From assembly GCF_002008365.1 (NCBI RefSeq), contig NZ_MRDL01000046.1, positions 164,035 through 228,034 of the forward strand: a stretch of 64,000 nt of DNA, written 5' to 3'. This DNA comes from Rhizobium leguminosarum bv. viciae USDA 2370 (GTDB lineage: Bacteria > Pseudomonadota > Alphaproteobacteria > Rhizobiales > Rhizobiaceae). Shown here one piece after another: positions 1 through 8,979 of the stretch (positions are counted from its first letter, which is position 1; every line of letters begins with the position of its first letter). A program made the translations under genes and the position numbers. The notes beneath the pieces were generated by a model. The model saw only the letters and a program-made list of their open reading frames with translations. It was not told the origin of the DNA and ran no database searches.

Positions 1-101
1 CCAAACTGCAAAACCTGCCGGAGAAAGCGCTCTACGGCTTCGATCCCACCTCCTATCTCGGCGTCTATATGCCGGATGCATTCTGGTATAAGGAGGCCTG
101 A
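1..101 (+). CDS. ABC transporter solute-binding protein, C-terminal end (partial)
   Basis: Only the last 32 codons are present, in the frame starting at base 3 and ending at TGA 99-101. The tail includes the stretch YGFDPTSYLGVYMPDAFWY. It lies 4 bases before the first permease start and on the same strand, so it is most likely the periplasmic substrate-binding subunit of the transporter encoded next. The fragment itself is too short for a family assignment; the call rests on position and on the usual order binding protein, permease, permease. The substrate cannot be inferred. Confidence 0.6.
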   Translation, partial: KLQNLPEKALYGFDPTSYLGVYMPDAFWYKEA

Positions 102-105
102 GGCC

Positions 106-1104
106 GTGCTCAGATATATTCTCTGGCGCATCGCCGCCATGGTGCCGACGCTCTTCGTCATTTCGGCGCTGGTCTTCACCATCATCGAGCTGCCGCCGGG
201 CGACTTCTTCGAGAGCCAGATCGCCGAGCTGCGTGCCTCCGGTGAGACCGCCAACCTTCAGGAAATCGAGGAGATGCGCCAGCAATACGGCTTCGACAAG
301 CCGGAGATCGTGCGCTATTTTTACTGGGTCGGCGGCATGCTGCACGGTGACTTCGGGTACTCCTTCGAATATCAGCTGCCGGTCTCCGACGTGGTCGGCG
401 ACCGCCTCTGGCTGACGATGCTCGTCTCCTTCACGACGATCCTGCTCACCTGGCTGATCGCATTTCCGATCGGCATCTATTCGGCCACGCACCAATACAG
501 CTGGGGTGACTACGGGCTGACGTTCCTCGGCCTGATGGGCATCGCCATTCCGAATTTCATGCTGGCTCTGATCCTGATGTATTTCGCCAATATCTGGTTC
601 GGCATCTCGATCGGGCACCTGATGGACCAGCAATATATCTCGGCGCCGATGAGCTGGGAGAAGGCACGATCGATCCTCTCTCACCTCTGGATCCCGGTCA
701 TCATCGTCGGCACGGCAGGCACGGCCGGCATGATCCGGCGGCTGCGCGCGAACCTGCTCGACGAGATGCAGAAGCAATATGTCGTCACCGCGCGCGCCAA
801 GGGCCTGCCGCCCCTCAAGGCGCTGCTAAAATACCCGCTGCGCATGGCGCTCAACTTCTTCGTCGCCGATATCGGCTCGATCCTTCCGTCGATCATCTCG
901 GGCGCCGAGATCGTCGCGATCGTGCTGTCGCTGGAGACGACGGGGCCGATGCTCATCAAGGCACTTCAGAGCCAGGACATGTATCTCGCCGGCTCCTTCC
1001 TGATGTTCCTGGCCTTCCTCAATGTCATCGGCGTGCTGATCTCAGACATCGCACTCGGCTTCCTTGATCCCCGCATCCGTCTGCAAGGCAGGAGCACCAA
1101 ATAA
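106..1104 (+). CDS. ABC transporter permease, DppB/YejB type
   Basis: Inner-membrane permease subunit of a peptide-family (dipeptide/oligopeptide/nickel, or in rhizobia sometimes oligosaccharide) ABC importer. The 332-residue protein starts with a membrane segment followed by a long periplasmic loop ending in HGDFGYSFEYQLPV, then five further hydrophobic segments, as in DppB. The cytoplasmic EAA-like loop is at VVTARAKGLPPLKALLKYPL. I chose GTG at 106 because AAGGAGG lies at 90-96 with good spacing; an upstream ATG at 76 is inside the binding-protein gene. It overlaps the next permease by one base (TAATG), so translation is probably coupled. No ATPase gene is present in the window for this transporter. 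Confidence 0.88.
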   Translation: MLRYILWRIAAMVPTLFVISALVFTIIELPPGDFFESQIAELRASGETANLQEIEEMRQQYGFDKPEIVRYFYWVGGMLHGDFGYSFEYQLPVSDVVGDRLWLTMLVSFTTILLTWLIAFPIGIYSATHQYSWGDYGLTFLGLMGIAIPNFMLALILMYFANIWFGISIGHLMDQQYISAPMSWEKARSILSHLWIPVIIVGTAGTAGMIRRLRANLLDEMQKQYVVTARAKGLPPLKALLKYPLRMALNFFVADIGSILPSIISGAEIVAIVLSLETTGPMLIKALQSQDMYLAGSFLMFLAFLNVIGVLISDIALGFLDPRIRLQGRSTK

Positions 1105-2276
1105 TGTCGCCCCTTCCCGCACCCGGCGCGCCGCTTGCGCATTACGTCTCGACCGCTCCTTTCGATCCGCACGCGACCGAAAGCATGACGGCAGCGCAAT
1201 CGCGCATCCATCTCGCCTCGCAAAAGCAGCTGATGTGGTGGAAGTTCAAGCAGCACAGGCTCGCTTTGATCTCCGGCATCTTTCTCGCCGCCGTCTACCT
1301 GATGATCCTGATCGTCGAGTTCCTGGCGCCCTACGGCCTGCACACGCGCAATGTCGATTTCATTCATGCACCGCCGCAGCGCGTCCACTTCTTCGACAAG
1401 GGCAGCTTCGTCGGTCCCTTCGTCTACGGCCGGAGCATGACGCTCGATATCGACACGCTCCACCGGGTCTATACCGACAAGAAGAATGACGTGCAGCCGA
1501 TTCGTTTCTTCTGCCGCGGCGATGGCTATAAATTCTGGGGCTTTGTCGCCTCGAACTATCATCTTGTCTGCCCGGCGATCGGCGGGCAGATGTTCCTGCT
1601 CGGCACCGACCGGCTCGGCCGCGACGTGCTGTCGCGCATCCTTTACGGCGCGCGGATATCGCTGACGATCGGTCTGATTGGCATTTCGATCAGCTTCGTG
1701 CTCGGCATCATCATCGGCGGCCTTGCCGGTTATCGCGGCGGCATTTTCGATCTCATCGTCCAGCGCCTGATCGAAGTGCTGCAATCGCTGCCGAGCCTGC
1801 CGCTCTGGATGGCGCTGGCAGCCATCATGCCGGTGACGTGGAGCCCGATCGTCATCTATTTCGGCATCACCGTCATCCTCGGCATCATCGACTGGACGGG
1901 GCTGGCGCGTGCCGTGCGCTCCAAACTCCTGGCGCTGCGTGAGGAGGATTATGTCCAGGCCGCACAGCTGATGGGCGCCAGCACGCCGCGCATCATCGGC
2001 CGACATCTGGTGCCGGGCTTCATGTCGCATCTCATCGCTTCGGCGACGATTTCCATCCCCGGCATGATCCTTGGAGAGACCGCGCTCTCCTTCCTAGGCC
2101 TCGGCCTTCGTCCGCCGATCACCAGCTGGGGCATTCTGCTGACCGAGGCAAAAAGCGTCAGCGTCATCGCCTTCTATCCATGGCTGCTCTATCCGATCAT
2201 TCCTGTTGTTCTTGTCATTTTGGCGTTCAACTTTCTGGGAGACGGCTTGCGTGATGCGGCAGATCCCTACAAATAG
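1104..2276 (+). CDS. ABC transporter permease, DppC/YejE type
   Basis: Second permease subunit (390 residues) of the same importer. The order is an N-terminal cytoplasmic stretch, a first membrane segment around residues 50-72, a long periplasmic region of about 90 residues containing the typical LLGTDRLGRDVLSRILYGAR sequence just before the transmembrane core, then five membrane segments. The EAA loop is near DYVQAAQLMGASTPRIIGRH. The ATG overlaps the stop codon of the first permease. The extended periplasmic loop between the first segment and the core resembles YejE-like permeases more than short DppC forms. The ATPase partner is not downstream (a glycosyltransferase follows after about 95 bp), so it must lie before the window or elsewhere. 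Confidence 0.88.
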   Translation: MSPLPAPGAPLAHYVSTAPFDPHATESMTAAQSRIHLASQKQLMWWKFKQHRLALISGIFLAAVYLMILIVEFLAPYGLHTRNVDFIHAPPQRVHFFDKGSFVGPFVYGRSMTLDIDTLHRVYTDKKNDVQPIRFFCRGDGYKFWGFVASNYHLVCPAIGGQMFLLGTDRLGRDVLSRILYGARISLTIGLIGISISFVLGIIIGGLAGYRGGIFDLIVQRLIEVLQSLPSLPLWMALAAIMPVTWSPIVIYFGITVILGIIDWTGLARAVRSKLLALREEDYVQAAQLMGASTPRIIGRHLVPGFMSHLIASATISIPGMILGETALSFLGLGLRPPITSWGILLTEAKSVSVIAFYPWLLYPIIPVVLVILAFNFLGDGLRDAADPYK

Positions 2277-2372
2277 CAGGAAATGCGGCGGTACGTCACG
2301 GCACCGCCCCCTCCTCTTGGCCTCCCGACGGTGGGGGCACTAAGTATGTCGCTCACCCCAGAAGGGATGCCC

Positions 2373-3581
2373 ATGTCCAGACGTCTCGAAGATGCGCGCA
2401 TCCTCATGTACAGCCACGACACCTTCGGTCTCGGCCATCTGCGCCGCTGTCGCGCCATCGCCCATGCGCTGGTGGAGGATTATCGCGGCCTCAACATTCT
2501 GATCATTTCGGGTGCCACGATCGCCGGCGCCTTCGACTACCGCGCCCGCGTCGACTTCGTGAAGATCCCGAGCGTCATCAAGCTGCGCAACGGCGAATAT
2601 ACGTCGCTTGCCAGCCATATCGACCTGCACGAGACGTTGAAGATGCGCGAGTCGAGCATTCGCCACACGGCCGAGACCTTCCAGCCAGATATCTTCATCG
2701 TCGACAAGGAACCGATGGGGCTGAAGGGCGAGGTCGAGGATACGTTGGCTTATCTCAAGGCTCGCGGTACCGTCCTGGTGCTCGGCCTGCGCGAGATCAT
2801 GGACGCGCCGCATCTGCTCGAGGCCGAGTGGAAGAAGAACAGCATCATGCAGAAGATCGACCAATATTACGACAGCGTCTGGGTCTATGGTCCGCCGGAT
2901 TTCTACGATCCGCTGATCGGCCTCGACGTGCCGGCCAGCCTGCGCCGGAAGATGGATTTCGTCGGCTTCCTGCAGCGCAGCGTCTCCAGGGGAAAGACCT
3001 CAATCAACGCCCGCAAGGATAATTACATCCTCGTCACGACTGGTGGTGGCGGCGACGGCTCCGATCTCGTCCACGACGTCATGAACGCCTACGAGGCCGA
3101 CCCGACGCTGACGCAGAAGGCGCTCGTCGTGCTCGGTCCCTATATGCCGGCCGCCGAGCGGGCCAAGCTGGTGCAGAAGGGAGAAGCGATCCCCTATATC
3201 GAGGTGATCGAGTTCGACAACCACATGGAAGAGCTGATCGACAGCGCCACCGGCGTCGTCGCCATGGGCGGCTACAACACCTATTGCGAGATCCTCTCCT
3301 TCGACAAGCCGGCCCTCATCGTGCCGCGCGTCAAGCCACGCGAGGAACAACTGCTGCGCGCCCAGCGGGCAAGCGAGCTCGGCCTCGTCGACATGCTGCT
3401 GCCGGATCAGTCGGTCGACCCCACCATCATGGCCGAAGCGCTGAAGCGCCTGCCCTTCCGCCAGCCGCCGTCGAAGAGCGGCGGCAATATGCGTCTCGAA
3501 GGGCTGGACCATATCTCGCAGACCGTCGGCCGGTGGATCGACGGCCGCGGCAGCCACCTTTCCCTCGTCGGCGCGGAATAG
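2373..3581 (+). CDS. predicted glycosyltransferase, MurG-like (COG4671 type)
   Basis: 402-residue soluble GT-B-fold glycosyltransferase. The N-terminus carries MYSHDTFGLGHLRRCRAIAH, the glycine/histidine signature of the MurG-like 'predicted glycosyltransferase' group. The C-terminal domain has VATGGGGDGSDL-like nucleotide-sugar loop residues (LVTTGGGGDGSDLV) and GGYNTYCEI, where MurG-like enzymes hold the sugar nucleotide. I start at ATG 2373, preceded by GAAGGG at 2361-2366; an ATG at 2346 and an open frame to 2283 also exist. It is the first of three consecutive glycosyltransferase genes and is followed 9 bp later by a GT4 enzyme. Donor and acceptor are unknown. It is a distant paralogue of the third gene of the set. 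Confidence 0.85.
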   Translation: MSRRLEDARILMYSHDTFGLGHLRRCRAIAHALVEDYRGLNILIISGATIAGAFDYRARVDFVKIPSVIKLRNGEYTSLASHIDLHETLKMRESSIRHTAETFQPDIFIVDKEPMGLKGEVEDTLAYLKARGTVLVLGLREIMDAPHLLEAEWKKNSIMQKIDQYYDSVWVYGPPDFYDPLIGLDVPASLRRKMDFVGFLQRSVSRGKTSINARKDNYILVTTGGGGDGSDLVHDVMNAYEADPTLTQKALVVLGPYMPAAERAKLVQKGEAIPYIEVIEFDNHMEELIDSATGVVAMGGYNTYCEILSFDKPALIVPRVKPREEQLLRAQRASELGLVDMLLPDQSVDPTIMAEALKRLPFRQPPSKSGGNMRLEGLDHISQTVGRWIDGRGSHLSLVGAE

Positions 3582-3590
3582 GGCACAGCC

Positions 3591-4838
3591 TTGCCGCAAC
3601 GCCGCAAGATCCTCGTTGTGCTGAAGGGCTATCCCCGCCTTTCGGAAACCTTCATCGCCCAGGAGCTGCTCGGCCTCGAAAAGGCCGGCTTCGACCTCAC
3701 GCTGATTTCGATGCGCCGGCCGACCGACAAGAAGCGCCATCCCGTGCATGACGAGATCCGGGCGCGTGTCGTCTATCTGCCGGAATATCTACACGAAGAG
3801 CCAATCCGCGTGCTGAAAGGCCTGGCCGCCGGTTTCTCCAAACCCGGCTTCAAGACGCTGATGAAACGCTTCCTCGCCGACCTCAAGCGCGACCTCTCCC
3901 GCAACCGTTTGCGCCGTCTCGGCCAGGCACTGGTGCTGGGGCGTGAATGGCCGGACGAGGGCGAATGGCTGCATGCCCATTTCATCCACACGCCGGCCTC
4001 GGTGACGGAATATGCGAGCATCCTCACGGACACCCCCTGGACCTGCTCGGCGCACGCCAAGGACATTTGGACGTCGCCCGACTGGGAGCTGAACGAGAAA
4101 CTCGGCAGCGCCCGCTGGACCGTCACCTGCACCAGGACGGGCTATGAACACATGCGGACGCTGACATCACGCAAAGAGACCGTGCACTTGAGTTACCACG
4201 GTCTCGATCTTGCCCGTTTCGGCCATTTTGCCGGCGAGCGCTCGGACCGGACCGGGAGCGATCCCGACGATCCGGCCTTCATCCTCAGCGTCGGCCGCGC
4301 CGTCGAGAAAAAGGGTTACGACGTGCTGCTGCGGGCGCTGGCACTGCTACCTGCCGATCTTAACTGGCGCATGGACCATATCGGCGGCGGCGAGGAGCTT
4401 GGGAAACTGAAGGCGCTGGCCACGGAACTCGGCATTTCCCCTCGCATCGTCTGGAAGGGCGCCATGGCACAGGAAGACGTGCTCGATCATTACCGCCGCG
4501 CCGACCTCTTCGCACTTGCCTGCCGCATCGCCGCCAACGGCGACCGCGACGGCCTGCCGAACGTCCTGGTCGAGGCATCGAGCCAGCGGCTCGTCTGCCT
4601 CTCGACCGAAGTATCCGGGGTGCCTGAGCTCCTGAAGAACGGTGAAAACGGCCTCGTCGTGCCGCCGGAGGACCCGGCGCTGCTGGCCAGAGCGCTGGAG
4701 GCGGCAATCCGCGACCCAGCACTGCGCAAGCGTCTCGGCGACGCAGCCGAAAACCAGGTGCGCGAACATTTCGACTATCACTCCAGCATCAGACAGCTCA
4801 CCGGCCTGTTCGAGGCCGAATGGCAGAAGGCGTCATGA
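3591..4838 (+). CDS. glycosyltransferase family 4
   Basis: 415-residue GT4 (retaining, GT-B fold) glycosyltransferase. The N-terminal half begins with LKGYPRLSETFIAQELLGLE, typical of colanic-acid/exopolysaccharide GT4 enzymes. The C-terminal half has SVGRAVEKKGYDVLL and the nucleotide-sugar site EASSQRLVCLSTEVSGVPEL, followed by NGLVVPPEDP. The frame begins at TTG 3591, ten bases after the preceding stop; no better start is visible. The 3' end overlaps the third glycosyltransferase (ATGA), so the three genes are almost certainly one transcript. Probably cytoplasmic, adding a hexose to a lipid-linked or soluble acceptor. Substrate unknown. Confidence 0.88.
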   Translation: MPQRRKILVVLKGYPRLSETFIAQELLGLEKAGFDLTLISMRRPTDKKRHPVHDEIRARVVYLPEYLHEEPIRVLKGLAAGFSKPGFKTLMKRFLADLKRDLSRNRLRRLGQALVLGREWPDEGEWLHAHFIHTPASVTEYASILTDTPWTCSAHAKDIWTSPDWELNEKLGSARWTVTCTRTGYEHMRTLTSRKETVHLSYHGLDLARFGHFAGERSDRTGSDPDDPAFILSVGRAVEKKGYDVLLRALALLPADLNWRMDHIGGGEELGKLKALATELGISPRIVWKGAMAQEDVLDHYRRADLFALACRIAANGDRDGLPNVLVEASSQRLVCLSTEVSGVPELLKNGENGLVVPPEDPALLARALEAAIRDPALRKRLGDAAENQVREHFDYHSSIRQLTGLFEAEWQKAS

Positions 4839-5980
4839 CGGCACCGCGCATTTTCTTCTACGTCCAGCACCTGCTCGGCATCGGCCACATAGCCCGCGCC
4901 AGCCGCATCGCCAATGCACTGGTGAAGGACGGTTTTGACGTGACTGTCGTGACCGGCGGCCTGCCTGTGCCGGGCTTTCCGGGCGAGGGTATAAAGACCG
5001 TAGCTTTGCCGGCGGTCGTTGCCAGCAATGCCGGTTTTTCCGGCCTCGCCGATGCCGATGGTCGGCCAGCGGGCGGGGATTTCCTCAATGCCCGCCGCGC
5101 GCTGCTTCTCGATGCCTTCCATGCCGCGAGGCCCGATGTCGTCATCATCGAAGCCTTCCCCTTCGGACGGCGACAGATGCGCTTCGAACTACTACCCTTG
5201 CTCGAGGCGATCGAAAAGGCCGAACCTCGGCCGAAACTCCTAAGCTCGGTGCGCGACATCCTGCAGGAAAACCGCAAGGCAGGCCGCGACGCGGAGACCG
5301 CCAAGCTGGTCAAGGATCATTTCGATGCCGTGCTCGTCCACGGCGATCCCGATTTCATCAGGCTCGAGGACACCTTCCCGCTGACATCCGAGATCGCCGA
5401 CAGGCTGCGTTATACCGGCCTCGTCGCACCACCGCCGGCGCCGGAACCGACCGAGACATTCGACATCATCGCATCGGCGGGCGGCGGCGCGGTCGGTGCT
5501 GCACTGATCGGCGCGGCCAAAGAGGCAGCAGCGCTGCTACCCGCCGATCTTCGCTGGCTGCTGATATCAGGCCCGAACCTGCCGGAGGCCGATTTCGCCG
5601 CGCTGTCTGAGGATGCCGCCCCGAATGTGACGCTGGTGCGCTTCCGCAAGGATTTTCCCTCTCTGCTGCGCGGCGCGAAAGTGTCGATTTCGCAGGCAGG
5701 CTACAATACGGTCGGCGATCTCTTGCGCACCGAGTGCCGGGCGATCCTCATCCCCTTCGTCGCCGACGGCGAAACCGAGCAGACGGTGCGCGCCGAACGG
5801 CTGCAGGCGCTCGGCCTTGCCGACATCCTGCCGGAAAAGGGACTGACGTCGGGCCATGTTAGGGAGGCCGTCGAAAAGGCGCTCGCGGCACAGCTAAGGG
5901 GGCCGGTCTTGCTCGATCTCGCCGGAGCGGAGAAAACCGCCGCCATCATTCGCTCCATGATTGCCGAATCCCTCGCCTAA
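4835..5980 (+). CDS. predicted glycosyltransferase, MurG-like
   Basis: 381-residue MurG-like glycosyltransferase. The N-terminus has YVQHLLGIGHIARASRIAN, parallel to the GLGHLRRCRAIAH element of the first gene in the set. The C-terminal domain has IIASAGGGAVGAAL and SISQAGYNTVGDLL, the nucleotide-binding loops, and ILIPFVADGETEQTVRAERL near the end. I start at ATG 4835, which overlaps the stop of the GT4 gene (ATGA) and has AGAAGG at 4824-4829; an in-frame ATG at 4820 is less likely. This layout (two MurG-like enzymes flanking a GT4) suggests sequential assembly of one short glycan. A 182-bp gap separates it from the degenerate ABC gene downstream. Confidence 0.85.
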   Translation: MTAPRIFFYVQHLLGIGHIARASRIANALVKDGFDVTVVTGGLPVPGFPGEGIKTVALPAVVASNAGFSGLADADGRPAGGDFLNARRALLLDAFHAARPDVVIIEAFPFGRRQMRFELLPLLEAIEKAEPRPKLLSSVRDILQENRKAGRDAETAKLVKDHFDAVLVHGDPDFIRLEDTFPLTSEIADRLRYTGLVAPPPAPEPTETFDIIASAGGGAVGAALIGAAKEAAALLPADLRWLLISGPNLPEADFAALSEDAAPNVTLVRFRKDFPSLLRGAKVSISQAGYNTVGDLLRTECRAILIPFVADGETEQTVRAERLQALGLADILPEKGLTSGHVREAVEKALAAQLRGPVLLDLAGAEKTAAIIRSMIAESLA

Positions 5981-6162
5981 TCCAAAATTCCTGTGATATA
6001 AGCAGAGTTCCGGCGAGAATCGGCATTTCTGCAGCCGGTCGCTTCGCCTTGTTTTCATTGCGATATCGGCGGTCCGGCTGCATGGTCCTGTTCTCAAAAT
6101 TCCTCCCCGTCCCGGCGCCCGGATCGCGCCCCCGGAATTTCCCAGCAAGCTGACGGTTAGCC

Positions 6163-8877
6163 ATGGAAAAAAGCCTCGCCCGCTACATCTGGAAGAACAC
6201 GCGGCTGCAGCAGCTGTGGATTCTGGCTGTCGTCGCCGCCTCGATGGTGCCCTACTTCCTGTCCTTCGACCTGCCGAAGCAGATCGTCAACGGACCGATT
6301 CAGGGTGACGGCTTCGAAGGTCCGGGCGCAAGGCAGACCTTCATGCATATTGCCTATGACATCCCGCTGATCGGCCATGTCGAATTCTTCCAAGGGTTGC
6401 AGCTCAATCGTTTCCAGATGTTGATGGCCCTCAGCCTGGTGTTTCTGGCGCTGGTGGTGCTGAACGGCCTCTTCAAGTTCTACATCAACACCTATAAAGG
6501 CCGGCTCGGCGAGCGCATGCTGCGCCGTATCCGCTTCGAGCTGATCGACCGGGTGCTGCGTTTTCCGCCCATCCACTTCAAGCGGGTAAAATCGGCCGAA
6601 ATCGCCACCATGATCAAGGACGAGGTGGAGCCGATGGGCGGCTTCACCGGCGATGCCTTCGTCTCCCCTGCCCTTCTTGGCGGCCAGGCGATCACGGCGC
6701 TCGCCTTCATCATCGTGCAGAATTTCTGGCTCGGAATGATCGCCGCCGGCATCGTCGGCGTACAGGCGGTCGTCATTCCCCGCATGCGCAAGCGCCTGCT
6801 GGACCTCGGCCGCCAGCGGCAGCTGACGGCGCGCGAGCTCTCCGGCCGCGTTGGCGAAATCGTCGACGGCATCGGCACGATCCACGGCAACGACACATCG
6901 AACCTCGAACGCGCCGACATCGCCTCGCGGCTCGGCCGGATCTTCTCGATCCGCTACGATCTTTACCAGTGGAAGTTCCTGGTGAAATTCATCAACAACT
7001 TCCTCGCCCAGGTCACGCCGTTCCTGTTTTACGCGATCGGCGGCTACCTGGCGCTGCAGGGCCGGCTCGACATCGGCCAGCTCGTCGCCGTCATATCAGC
7101 CTACAAGGACCTGCCCGGGCCGCTGAAGGAACTGATCGACTGGGACCAGATGCGCCAGGACGTGCAGGTGAAGTACCAGCAGGTCTACGAGCAGTTCAAT
7201 GTCGAGCCGCTAATCGACAGCCGTATCCAGGAACTCGCGATTGCCCCGGTCGGGGCGCTGACGAGCGCGCTCGTCGTCACCAATCTGTCGCTCTCCGACG
7301 ACAGCGGCGCCCGCCTCGTCGATCACGTCTCCGTCGAGATCAAGCCGAACGAGACGGTGGCGATCGTCGGGCCGAACGGCAGCGGCGCGGAAGCCTTCGC
7401 CGAAGCGCTCGGCCGCATGGTCTGGCCGGACTCCGGCCGCATCACCATCGACGGGCGCGATCTCCTGGACCTGCCGGAATCGATTACCGGCCGGCGGATC
7501 TCCTATGCCTCGGCCGACACCTTCTTCTTCCACGGCACGCTGGCCAGCAATCTGCTCTACGGCCTCAAACATGCGCCGATGACCGATCCCGTTTACGACG
7601 AGCGGGAAGCGCTGGAGTACAAATGGCATTCCGCCGAGGCAGAGAAGGCCGGCAATCCGACGCTCGACCTCAACAGCGACTGGGTGGACTACAAGGCCGC
7701 CGGCGCCAGCGGGCCCGAGGACCTGCTGAAAGCGATCCGCCCGGTGCTCGACGCCGTCCTCATCTCACAGGACATCCTCGATCTGGCGCTGCGCTCGACC
7801 GTCAATACCGATGTGCATGTGGCAGTCAGCAACCACGTCGTGGCGCTCCGCGCCTCGCTGCGCGACCGGCTGCGCGACGAGGGGCTCGACACGATCGTCG
7901 TGCCTTTCGATTTCGACGCCTACAACGCCCAGGCGACGGTTGGCGAGAATTTGCTCTTCGGCACGATGAAGCGGCCTTTGATGACCAATCGGAGGCTTGC
8001 CGCGCATCCCTATTTCCAGGAGCTCTTCCGTGAAACCGGCCTCAGCACGGATCTCTACGCCATGGGCCTCGAGATCGCCGAGAACGCGGTGGAACTCTTC
8101 CACGACCTGCCGCCGGACCATCCTTTCTTCCAGCAGCTGACCTTCATGACGGCGGACGACATTCCGACCTACCAGGCGCTGCTGCAGAAGCTGCAAAGCC
8201 GCCGCTTCGAGGACGCCACGCCTGAGGAACGTTCGGCTATCATCCGGCTGAGTTTTGCCTATATCGAGCCGCGCCATCGCTTCGGCTTGCTGACGAACGA
8301 GCTCATGGACAAGATCGTCAACGCCCGCAAGCAGTTCCACGAGCATATTCCGGCCGATCTCGCCGAGCTGATCGAGCGCTACGATGCCGAGCGTTTCACC
8401 CCGTCGGCAAGCCTGATGGACAATGTGCTCTTCGGTCGTATCGCCTATCAGCAAGCCGACGCCTCCGACCGCATCCGCGGCATCATGGGCGAACTCTTCG
8501 ATGCGCTCGACCTTTATGACGACGTGCTGTCGATCGGCCTCGAATTCGACGTCGGCTCCGGCGGCAAGCGACTGACCATGGTGCAGCGGCAGAAGCTGAA
8601 CCTGGCCCGCGCGCTGTTGAAGCGCTCGGACTATTTCATCTTCAACCGGCCACTGTCGGCGCTCGACCAGCGGGTTCAGGATCGGATTACCCGCAATATC
8701 ATCGAGGATTTGCATGAGGAAGGCCATCGGCCGGCGATCATCTGGGTGCTCTCCAACGCCCGGCAGGCCGAGATGTTCGACCGGATCCTGCTCTTCGACC
8801 GCGGCGGATTGGCGGAGGCTGGAAACTATCCGGAACTTTCCGAGAAAAACGGGATGTTCAAGGAACTGTTATCGTAA
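6163..8877 (+). CDS. ABC exporter-like protein with enlarged, catalytically degenerate nucleotide-binding domain
   Basis: 904 residues. Residues 1-360 form an exporter-type transmembrane domain (segments near 20-35, 85-105, 185-230 and 290-315). The rest is ABC-like but about 540 residues instead of ~240, and its motifs are altered. Walker A is GPNGSGAE (residues 403-410), with Ala409 where Lys belongs. The Q-loop Gln is Ala451. The signature is LTMVQ (804-808) instead of LSGGQ. Walker B ends FNRP with Asn828 and Arg829 for Asp and Glu. The H-loop His is absent (VLSNAR). The D-loop SALD is intact. About 250 extra residues between Q-loop and signature contain two more copies of the Q-loop-following motif (SNLLYG 462, ENLLFG 595, DNVLFG 753). 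Canonical ATP hydrolysis looks impossible. One uninterrupted frame, so not a pseudogene. Confidence 0.85.
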   Translation: MEKSLARYIWKNTRLQQLWILAVVAASMVPYFLSFDLPKQIVNGPIQGDGFEGPGARQTFMHIAYDIPLIGHVEFFQGLQLNRFQMLMALSLVFLALVVLNGLFKFYINTYKGRLGERMLRRIRFELIDRVLRFPPIHFKRVKSAEIATMIKDEVEPMGGFTGDAFVSPALLGGQAITALAFIIVQNFWLGMIAAGIVGVQAVVIPRMRKRLLDLGRQRQLTARELSGRVGEIVDGIGTIHGNDTSNLERADIASRLGRIFSIRYDLYQWKFLVKFINNFLAQVTPFLFYAIGGYLALQGRLDIGQLVAVISAYKDLPGPLKELIDWDQMRQDVQVKYQQVYEQFNVEPLIDSRIQELAIAPVGALTSALVVTNLSLSDDSGARLVDHVSVEIKPNETVAIVGPNGSGAEAFAEALGRMVWPDSGRITIDGRDLLDLPESITGRRISYASADTFFFHGTLASNLLYGLKHAPMTDPVYDEREALEYKWHSAEAEKAGNPTLDLNSDWVDYKAAGASGPEDLLKAIRPVLDAVLISQDILDLALRSTVNTDVHVAVSNHVVALRASLRDRLRDEGLDTIVVPFDFDAYNAQATVGENLLFGTMKRPLMTNRRLAAHPYFQELFRETGLSTDLYAMGLEIAENAVELFHDLPPDHPFFQQLTFMTADDIPTYQALLQKLQSRRFEDATPEERSAIIRLSFAYIEPRHRFGLLTNELMDKIVNARKQFHEHIPADLAELIERYDAERFTPSASLMDNVLFGRIAYQQADASDRIRGIMGELFDALDLYDDVLSIGLEFDVGSGGKRLTMVQRQKLNLARALLKRSDYFIFNRPLSALDQRVQDRITRNIIEDLHEEGHRPAIIWVLSNARQAEMFDRILLFDRGGLAEAGNYPELSEKNGMFKELLS

Positions 8878-8979
8878 TATTCTATAGGGGCGGCGATGGT
8901 GGGTGTTCCCGATGGGGAACGCCTCGGAGTTTGAAGATGCCTGGTCCTGTGGACCCTGCGTCAGGGGATTGAAACGCTC

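Noticed and set aside
966-2030. 354-residue minus-strand frame opposite the second permease
   Set aside because: Antisense shadow of a clear permease; composition rich in His/Arg/Asp, no motifs.
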